Made by a program: the position numbers and the translations under genes. Below, in pieces: positions 1 through 5,385 of a DNA stretch of 13,407 bases (positions within the stretch are counted from its first letter, which is position 1; each line of letters begins with the position of its first letter). The DNA is taken from positions 1 through 13,407 of the forward strand of contig DAOVXU010000022.1 in assembly GCA_030635995.1 (NCBI GenBank), given 5' to 3'. The DNA is from Arcobacter sp. Lineage in GTDB: Bacteria > Campylobacterota > Campylobacteria > Campylobacterales > Arcobacteraceae. The notes under the pieces were generated by a model. The model worked only from the letters and a program-made list of their open reading frames with translations, did not search any database and was not told the origin of the DNA.

Positions 1-147
1 AAAGATGTTAAGGTTGGAGATATTATAAAAATACAATATTTAGAATATTCTGATCAGTTTAAGGTATTGCAAATACCTATAACAAAATCTACACCAAAAA
101 GTAAACAAAGTGAATATGTAATAAAAATAGGAGAGCAAAATGTTTAG
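1..147 (+). CDS. S4-domain RNA-binding protein, C-terminal part (partial)
   Basis: The frame is open from base 1 and ends at TAG 145-147, giving the last 48 residues of a protein that begins outside the window. The visible part starts KDVKVGDIIKIQYLEY, the typical end of an S4 RNA-binding domain (the 'vk.GD.I.v' strand), followed by a lysine-rich tail with ITKSTPKSK. Small S4 proteins of about 80-100 residues, related to Hsp15, bind structured RNA such as rRNA. From memory, Campylobacter jejuni has such a gene directly before its tsaE and lptB homologues, which fits this context. The stop overlaps the trpD start by 8 bases, so translation of the two is probably coupled. The family is inferred from a fragment only. 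Confidence 0.7.
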   Translation, partial: KDVKVGDIIKIQYLEYSDQFKVLQIPITKSTPKSKQSEYVIKIGEQNV

Positions 148-1120
148 TAAGGCAAAATTAAAGTTTGATGATATATTTGAAAATAGATTAAGTGATGAAG
201 AGGTTCGAAAATATCTGATTGAGCTTTATGAAAGAGGTGAAACAGCAGAAGAGATTGCATCAGCAGCATCAGCTATGAGAGATCATATGATCCCTTTACA
301 TTTAGAACCAAAAATGACCGAAAGACTTATAGACAATTGTGGAACAGGTGGAGATAAATCAAATAGTTTTAATATATCTACAACAGTATCAATTTTACTT
401 GCTGCTTGTGGTTGTTTTGTTGCTAAACATGGAAATAGAAGTATTACAAGTAATAGTGGAAGTGCTGATATGCTCGAAGCTTTAGGTGTAAATCTTATGC
501 TTACTTTACCAAAACAAGTTCAGATGTTAGAAAAAACAGGTTTTATATTTATGTTTGCTATAAATCATCATCCTGCTATGAAGCATATTATGCCAATAAG
601 AAAATCAATAGATCATAGGACAATATTTAATATTTTAGGACCATTATCAAATCCAGCAGGTGTTAAGAAACAATTAATTGGAGTATTTGATAAAAAATAT
701 GTTCCAATAATTGCTGAAGCATTAACAAAACTACACACAAAAAGAGCAATGGTTGTAAGTAGTGCCGATGGTATGGATGAGATATCTATAAGTGATGTTA
801 CTCATGTTGCTTTTGTTGAAAGAGGAAATGTAAGAGAATTTATATTTGATCCTAGAGAATATGGCTTTGACCTGTATCCTAAAGAGGATATTTTAGGTGG
901 AGATGCAAAACATAATGCTGAGATCACAAGAGGTATTTTAAATGGAGAAATTACTGGTGCAAAAAAAGATATAGTAATTTTAAATGCAGCAGCGGCACTT
1001 TTAGTGGAAGGTTGGGTAAATTCAACAGAAGAGGGTATAGAGATGGCAAAAGATGCTATAAATAATGGAAAAGCTATAGAAAAATTAGAAGAGATTATTA
1101 AAGTATCAAATGAATTATAA
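140..1120 (+). CDS. trpD: Anthranilate phosphoribosyltransferase
   Basis: TrpD transfers the phosphoribosyl group of PRPP to anthranilate, the second committed step of tryptophan synthesis in the cytoplasm. At 326 residues it is near the usual 335-345. Visible motifs are the PRPP-binding loop CGTGGD (67-72) followed by FNIST, KHGNRS (96-101), SGSAD (106-110), the anthranilate-side segment R160-TIFNILGPLSNP, and the metal-binding DGMDE (210-214). The N-terminal helical domain covers roughly residues 1-65. GGAG lies 7-10 bases before the ATG, inside the upstream S4 gene. No other trp gene is in the window, so this trpD is separated from any trp operon and embedded in an RNA-modification and envelope gene unit. 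No leader peptide or attenuator is visible upstream. Confidence 0.93.
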   Translation: MFSKAKLKFDDIFENRLSDEEVRKYLIELYERGETAEEIASAASAMRDHMIPLHLEPKMTERLIDNCGTGGDKSNSFNISTTVSILLAACGCFVAKHGNRSITSNSGSADMLEALGVNLMLTLPKQVQMLEKTGFIFMFAINHHPAMKHIMPIRKSIDHRTIFNILGPLSNPAGVKKQLIGVFDKKYVPIIAEALTKLHTKRAMVVSSADGMDEISISDVTHVAFVERGNVREFIFDPREYGFDLYPKEDILGGDAKHNAEITRGILNGEITGAKKDIVILNAAAALLVEGWVNSTEEGIEMAKDAINNGKAIEKLEEIIKVSNEL

Positions 1121-1131
1121 AAAGTATTAAA

Positions 1132-1545
1132 TTGAATAAATTTATATGTAATGAAAATCAACTTGGGAATTTCATAGATTCATTAAAAAAGATAATATTA
1201 AATAAAAATATTGTAGTTTTACTAAGAGGTGATTTAGCAAGTGGTAAAACTACTTTAGTTAAAAACTATGTTAAGAGTTTAGGGATTTTAGATAAAGTTA
1301 CAAGTCCAACATTTTCTTTACAATCAATTTATGATAATAATATTTATCACTATGATATTTACAATAAAACTTTAGATGAATTTATAGCTTTAGGCATGCT
1401 TGAAGAGTTTGAAAAAGATGGTATACATTTTGTAGAGTGGGGCGATAAAAAACTAGAAAATATATTAAAAGAGTATGGTTTTAATATATTAGTAATTTAT
1501 ATAAAAAAAATAGAAGATAAAAGAGAGTATAGAATTGGATCATAA
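1132..1545 (+). CDS. tsaE: tRNA t6A37 threonylcarbamoyladenosine synthesis ATPase TsaE
   Basis: TsaE is the small P-loop ATPase that works with TsaB and TsaD to install threonylcarbamoyl on A37 of ANN-decoding tRNAs. The 137 residues show Walker A GDLASGKTT (33-41), the TSPTF switch segment (57-61), the HYD motif (73-75) and VEWGD (101-105), all in the family's order. The start is TTG at 1132. The frame has a stop at 1111-1113, no ATG lies before the P-loop, and the N-terminus aligns well from TTG. The Shine-Dalgarno sequence is poor, so initiation may depend on ribosomes finishing trpD 11 bases upstream. Its end overlaps the lptB start by 11 bases. Confidence 0.9.
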   Translation: MNKFICNENQLGNFIDSLKKIILNKNIVVLLRGDLASGKTTLVKNYVKSLGILDKVTSPTFSLQSIYDNNIYHYDIYNKTLDEFIALGMLEEFEKDGIHFVEWGDKKLENILKEYGFNILVIYIKKIEDKREYRIGS

Positions 1546-2260
1546 ATTAGAAGTTGAAAATATAACGAAAAGTATCGGAAAAATTGATATTTTACATAGT
1601 ATTAGTTTAGATATTAAAAGTGGGGAAGTTGTTGGACTTCTTGGACCAAATGGAGCTGGTAAAACTACAAGTTTTTATATAATATGTGGTTTAGTTCCAC
1701 CTACAAATGGAAATATATCTTTTGATGGACATGATATTACCCATTTACCTTTACATAAAAGAGCATTAAAAGGGATAGGATATTTACCTCAAGAATCATC
1801 TATATTTAAAGATTTAAGTGTAGAGGACAATCTTATGTTAGCAGCTGAGATATCTATAGATGATAAAAAAGAGAGATATGAAAGAATTGAAGAGTTGCTT
1901 GAATTATTTAATATTGAACCTATTCGACAAAGATTAGGTGTAAGTTTAAGTGGTGGGGAGAGAAGAAGAGCAGAGATAGCAAGAGCATTAATTGCAAATC
2001 CAAAATTCTTATTACTTGATGAGCCATTTGCAGGTGTTGATCCAATTGCTGTTAAAGATATTCAAAGTATAATTGCAAATCTTAAAAAAATAGGAATAGG
2101 TGTACTTATAACAGATCATAATGTAAGAGAAACATTGCAAATATGTGATAGGGCTTATGTTATGAAAGCAGGTAGTGTTCTAGCAAGTGGAACATCTTCT
2201 GAGATTAAAAACAATGCTCTTGTAAAAGAACATTATTTAGGGGAAGATTTTACATTTTAA
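1535..2260 (+). CDS. lptB: LPS export ABC transporter ATP-binding protein LptB
   Basis: LptB is the cytoplasmic ATPase dimer that powers LptFG and moves lipopolysaccharide from the inner membrane across the LptA bridge to the outer membrane. It has 241 residues, the same as E. coli LptB. Motifs are Walker A GPNGAGKTT (37-45), the Q-loop Q86 within GYLPQESSIF (an LptB-like stretch), ABC signature LSGGE (138-142), Walker B FLLLDE (158-163), D-loop around D169, and switch histidine H195. It starts with TTG inside the end of tsaE, with GAGAG about 7 bases upstream. No alternative ATG exists before the first beta strand. In Campylobacter I recall rpoN following this gene. Here a hairpin and the convergent hemE follow instead. 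Confidence 0.93.
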   Translation: MDHKLEVENITKSIGKIDILHSISLDIKSGEVVGLLGPNGAGKTTSFYIICGLVPPTNGNISFDGHDITHLPLHKRALKGIGYLPQESSIFKDLSVEDNLMLAAEISIDDKKERYERIEELLELFNIEPIRQRLGVSLSGGERRRAEIARALIANPKFLLLDEPFAGVDPIAVKDIQSIIANLKKIGIGVLITDHNVRETLQICDRAYVMKAGSVLASGTSSEIKNNALVKEHYLGEDFTF

Positions 2261-2284
2261 TTGGTATAAAGTTTACACCAATTA
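2258..2284. terminator. Hairpin terminator between convergent lptB and hemE
   Basis: Arms 2258-2270 (TAATTGGTATAAA) and 2272-2284 (TTTACACCAATTA) pair over 13 positions with one A-C mismatch; the real loop is the AT-rich tip. The structure includes the lptB stop codon. A T-rich stretch from 2290 follows on the + strand, as expected for termination of lptB. There is no U-run on the - strand side, so termination of hemE would be weaker. Confidence 0.65.
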
Positions 2285-2293
2285 TTATGATTT

Positions 2294-3340
2294 TTATTTT
2301 TTACTAACTCTTTGACACTCTTTTACAAAGTGAATAGCATTTTCAACAGGTACATCAGGAAGTATTCCATGACCTAAATTAAAAATATGTCTATTTGTAC
2401 CCATAACTTTTTGGATAGCTTCTACACTAGCTGTAGTTTCCTCTTTATTATATAATCTACATGGTTCCATATTTCCCTGAAGAACATATCTATCTCCCAA
2501 CTTTTCTTTTACCATAGAGATTGGAGTTCCCCAATCTACACCAAATACATCAAAGTTTCCATAAACTAATCCTTGTTCTATAAAAGAACTTACACCTTTA
2601 GGGAACATAATAATTGGAGTATCTGGAAATCTTGATTTTAAGTAATCAGCAATATCTACCATATATCTCCAAGAAAATTCATTGTATTTAGATGGTTCAA
2701 TAGCAGCTGCCCATGAATCAAAGATTTGCACTACATCGATACCTGCTTTAATTTGTTTTTCCATATAAAGTTTTACAACTTCAGTTACTTTTTCTAAAAT
2801 ATTATGTAAAAGTTTAGGATTTGAGTACATCATTTTTTTACATAAATTATATGTTTTAGTACCTTGCCCTTCAATCATATAAGTTGCAAGTGTCCAAGGA
2901 GCTCCTGTAAAACCTATAAGTGCAATATCATCTCCTCTTTCATCTAATTGTTTTCTTAAAAGTTTAATAGTATCAAAAACATAAGATAATTTAGTAGCTG
3001 CTTCATCTCCACCAATTAATTTATCTAAATCTTCTTGAGTTTCAAGTGGATCGTTGAACTTTGGTCCAAAACCTTTAATAAATTCTAAATCCATACCCAT
3101 CTCATCTGGTATAACTAAAATATCACTAAATAAAATAGCAGCATCCACACCAACAATATCAAGTGGCTGAATAGTAACTTCAGCAGCTTGTGCTGGATTG
3201 TGACATAAGTTTAAAAAATTTCCAGCTTCTGCTCTAACTTTCATATATTCTGGTAAGTATCTACCCGCCTGTCTCATCATCCATACTGGTGTGTAAGGCG
3301 TTTCTTTCCCTAAACATGCGTCTACAAATATTTTTCCCAT
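2294..3340 (-). CDS. hemE: Uroporphyrinogen decarboxylase
   Basis: HemE removes four carboxyl groups from uroporphyrinogen III to give coproporphyrinogen III in haem synthesis, without a cofactor, in the cytoplasm. The 348 residues match the family length of about 340-355. Signatures are MRQAGRYLPEY (22-32), the catalytic aspartate D73 in FSDIL, GFTGAPWTL (143-151) with Y154 just after, FDSWAAA (207-213), GNMEP (289-293) and the C-terminal histidine H324 in NLGHGI. AGGA lies about 8 bases before the ATG, supporting this start. The gene is monocistronic: convergent with lptB downstream and divergent from the thioredoxin-like gene upstream. Confidence 0.96.
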   Translation of the reverse strand: MGKIFVDACLGKETPYTPVWMMRQAGRYLPEYMKVRAEAGNFLNLCHNPAQAAEVTIQPLDIVGVDAAILFSDILVIPDEMGMDLEFIKGFGPKFNDPLETQEDLDKLIGGDEAATKLSYVFDTIKLLRKQLDERGDDIALIGFTGAPWTLATYMIEGQGTKTYNLCKKMMYSNPKLLHNILEKVTEVVKLYMEKQIKAGIDVVQIFDSWAAAIEPSKYNEFSWRYMVDIADYLKSRFPDTPIIMFPKGVSSFIEQGLVYGNFDVFGVDWGTPISMVKEKLGDRYVLQGNMEPCRLYNKEETTASVEAIQKVMGTNRHIFNLGHGILPDVPVENAIHFVKECQRVSKK

Positions 3341-3372
3341 AAATTTATTCCTAATAGTTTTTTATAAAGCAG

Positions 3373-3378
3373 ATTATA
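3373..3378 (-). promoter_or_regulatory. Probable hemE -10 promoter element
   Basis: On the - strand TATAAT occurs at 3378-3373, which would put transcription start near 3366 and give a leader of about 26 bases before the hemE ATG. The upstream sequence is T/A-rich without a clear -35, as is common for Campylobacterota housekeeping promoters. A second TATAAT lies on the + strand at 3382-3387 and could drive the divergent gene, but the site at 3445 is closer to it. Confidence 0.45.
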
Positions 3379-3436
3379 TCTTATAATTATTATGAAATAG
3401 ATAAAATAAAACAATTTTTTAAGTATTTTTAATCTA

Positions 3437-3456
3437 TTTACAAGTACAATTGTAAA
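3437..3456 (+). promoter_or_regulatory. Inverted repeat overlapping the likely -10 of the thioredoxin-like gene
   Basis: TTTACAA (3437-3443) and TTGTAAA (3450-3456) form a perfect 7-base inverted repeat separated by six bases. TACAAT at 3445-3450 inside it is the best -10 candidate, placing the start of transcription near 3457, about 20 bases before the ATG at 3477. A 20-base dyad across a -10 would suit a dimeric repressor. In such AT-rich sequence chance is a real alternative, and no regulator is implied. Confidence 0.35.
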
Positions 3457-3476
3457 AAATTAATTAAGGCGATACA

Positions 3477-3791
3477 ATGATAGAAATTAATGGTAATTTA
3501 TTTAAAAAGATGAAAAAAGAATTTAAGAAAGAAAGAATAGTGATTTTACAATTTAAATCAGATTTTTGTGAGCCATGTAATGCATTGGAAATGGAATTAG
3601 AAGAGTTAGATGACTTGAGAGATGATGTGTCTATATTATCTATTGATTGTGCTGAAAATGCAGATGAGTTAGAACAGTTTAATGTATATCAAACACCAAC
3701 TATGATAATTTTCAATAAACAAAAAGAGATTATATATCGTAGTGAATCTATAATTTTATGCCAAGATATTATAGATATATTAGATAGATAA
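3477..3791 (+). CDS. Thioredoxin-fold protein with CEPC active site
   Basis: This 104-residue cytoplasmic protein has thioredoxin size and order: the strand IVILQFKSDF (21-30), the redox motif C31-E-P-C34 at the start of a helix, an acidic region, a second strand VSILSIDC (51-58) and the cis-proline loop T73-P74-T75 before MIIF. Canonical thioredoxin has WCGPC; here it is FCEPC, with Phe for Trp and Glu for Gly. This points to a specialised thiol-disulfide protein and not the main thioredoxin. Two further cysteines (C58, C95) are present. There is no signal peptide; the N-terminus is lysine-rich. AAGG sits about 7 bases before ATG. It stands alone, divergent from hemE and convergent with yqhA. 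The partner is unknown. Confidence 0.8.
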   Translation: MIEINGNLFKKMKKEFKKERIVILQFKSDFCEPCNALEMELEELDDLRDDVSILSIDCAENADELEQFNVYQTPTMIIFNKQKEIIYRSESIILCQDIIDILDR

Positions 3792-3813
3792 TTTCTATCT
3801 AATATAGTCTATA
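3770..3813. terminator. Long AT-rich hairpin between convergent genes
   Basis: Bases 3776-3787 (TATATTAGATAG) pair perfectly with 3795-3806 (CTATCTAATATA) around a 7-base loop. The stem continues with 3770-3775 against 3808-3813 after a single bulged G at 3807, giving 18 pairs. It covers the last codons of the thioredoxin-like gene and lies 17 bases past the end of yqhA on the other strand. It lacks a U-tract on either strand, so it is not a textbook intrinsic terminator. A role in ending, or stabilising the ends of, two convergent transcripts is inferred from position. Confidence 0.5.
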
Positions 3814-3830
3814 TCAAATCAAAATAACTA

Positions 3831-4349
3831 TTATGATTTATTTTTTCCAACTTTACCTAAAAAGTAAAGTCCTATTGATAATGCTGCAATTGAAAGTGCA
3901 AAGTAAAGCATCTCTAATGCTGTTGTATATTCCATATGTAATACTTTTTGAAAAAAGCTTACAACAAGAACCATAACAATAACTTTTGCTATTTTATCTT
4001 TAAGTTGATCCAATGATGTAATAGCAAGTATTTTATTTGTTTTTCCTTCACCCATAGCCTCATCTATATCACTTATAAATAGTTCATATAAACCAAAAGA
4101 AAATATAAACATAACAACAGCGATAAGATACAGATCAACTGCACCAATAATACCTGCAACTATATCTTCATGAAATTTATCAGGATGAGCATGAGTTATA
4201 ATTGTATCAAATGTATAAACAGCAACTCCCCATATATCCATAGAAGCTACTATAAAAAGTACAAAAGCACCAAGTAAACCAAATACTACAGCAAGTAAAA
4301 CTATAAATCTACTTCTCCAAATCATACCTTCAAATATTTTTTCAAACAT
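3831..4349 (-). CDS. yqhA: YqhA (UPF0114) family inner-membrane protein
   Basis: At 172 residues this is close to E. coli YqhA (164). It begins MFEKIFEGMIWRSRFIVLLA, the family's amphipathic start leading into the first membrane segment. Four hydrophobic segments can be read: about 15-36, 63-92, 120-136 and 145-165. A soluble loop with HAHPDKFHED (53-62) lies between the first two and a charged cytosolic-type loop follows the second. The function of the family is not established and I assign none. The gene starts one base after the asd stop, with GGAG inside the end of asd, so it is the last gene of the gyrA-asd-yqhA unit. Confidence 0.8.
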   Translation of the reverse strand: MFEKIFEGMIWRSRFIVLLAVVFGLLGAFVLFIVASMDIWGVAVYTFDTIITHAHPDKFHEDIVAGIIGAVDLYLIAVVMFIFSFGLYELFISDIDEAMGEGKTNKILAITSLDQLKDKIAKVIVMVLVVSFFQKVLHMEYTTALEMLYFALSIAALSIGLYFLGKVGKNKS

Positions 4350-4350
4350 A

Positions 4351-5385
4351 TTAATCGTTCTCCAACTCTATCCATTTAAGAGCAATTCTTATTGAATTTG
4401 TAGCTGCTCCAACTCTTATTTGATCTGCAACATTAAAAAAATGAATCATATTTGAACTATAAATATCTTTTCTTAATCTTCCTACAAATGTAATATCAGT
4501 ATCTGTTGATATAATAGGCATAGGATAAACAGCATTTTCTAAATCATCCATAACTTCAACATTTTCAAATTCATGAATCACTCTTCTACACTCATCTAAA
4601 TCAACATCTATATCTTGATCAAATGTAACTGTTATAGATTCACTATGAGATCTTAAAACAGGAACTCTTACGCAAGTAGCTGCAATTGCAATATCTTTAT
4701 GAAGAATTTTTTGAGTTTCGTAAACCATTTTTTCTTCCTCTTTTGTAAAACCACTTGGCATAGCTTTATCTACTTGAGGAATTACATTTAATGCAATTTG
4801 ATGTGCAAAAGCTTCCTTTTTACTATCATCAAGCTTAAATGCAAAGAAATCTTGCATTTGTGTTACAAGTTCTTCCATACCAGCTTTTCCAGCACCAGAT
4901 GTTGCTTGATATGTAGAAACATCAACTCTTTTTATACCATATAAAGTATCAAGAGGTTTAAGTGCTTGTACCATTTGAATTGTAGAACAATTTGGATTTG
5001 CAATTATCCCTGTTTCTTTCCATAGTTTTATATCTTCAGGATTTACTTCAGGTACAACTAATGGTATTGCTGGATCCATTCTAAAATGACTTGTATTGTC
5101 AATAACAACAGCACCACCTTCAACTGCATATTTAGCAAATTTAGCAGAGATACTTCCCCCAGCACTAAAAAATGCAATATCAACTTCATTTTCTTCAAAT
5201 ACAGTCTCAGTAAGTTCTACAACAGGATAGTCTTTATCATTAAATGTTATAGATGTTCCTACACTTTTTGCTGATGCTAATGGTAAAAGTTCAGCTATTG
5301 GAAAATCAATCTCTTCCATTATTCTAAATAATTCTTCACCAACTGCTCCAGTAGCACCTATTACTGCTACATTAAATTTTCTCAT
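4351..5385 (-). CDS. asd: Aspartate-semialdehyde dehydrogenase
   Basis: Asd reduces aspartyl-4-phosphate to aspartate semialdehyde with NADPH, the branch point to diaminopimelate/lysine, threonine and methionine. It is usually essential because diaminopimelate crosslinks peptidoglycan. In 344 residues it shows the nucleotide-binding GATGAVG (10-16), the catalytic cysteine C133 in NPNCSTIQM, Q160 followed by ATSGAGKAG, and the substrate and acid-base residues R240 and H247 in VRVPVLRSHSE, ending with RVGAATNSIRIAL. The start ATG overlaps the gyrA stop as ATGA, and AAGGTG about 10 bases upstream lies within gyrA. In Campylobacter jejuni I recall asd near gyrA with flgR and others between them; here the two are fused into one transcription unit. 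Confidence 0.95.
   Translation of the reverse strand: MRKFNVAVIGATGAVGEELFRIMEEIDFPIAELLPLASAKSVGTSITFNDKDYPVVELTETVFEENEVDIAFFSAGGSISAKFAKYAVEGGAVVIDNTSHFRMDPAIPLVVPEVNPEDIKLWKETGIIANPNCSTIQMVQALKPLDTLYGIKRVDVSTYQATSGAGKAGMEELVTQMQDFFAFKLDDSKKEAFAHQIALNVIPQVDKAMPSGFTKEEEKMVYETQKILHKDIAIAATCVRVPVLRSHSESITVTFDQDIDVDLDECRRVIHEFENVEVMDDLENAVYPMPIISTDTDITFVGRLRKDIYSSNMIHFFNVADQIRVGAATNSIRIALKWIELEND

Noticed and set aside
802..1161. 119-codon open frame on the - strand across the end of trpD
   Set aside because: It lies almost wholly antisense to well-supported trpD codons, has low-complexity Ser/Ile/Phe composition and matches no family I know.
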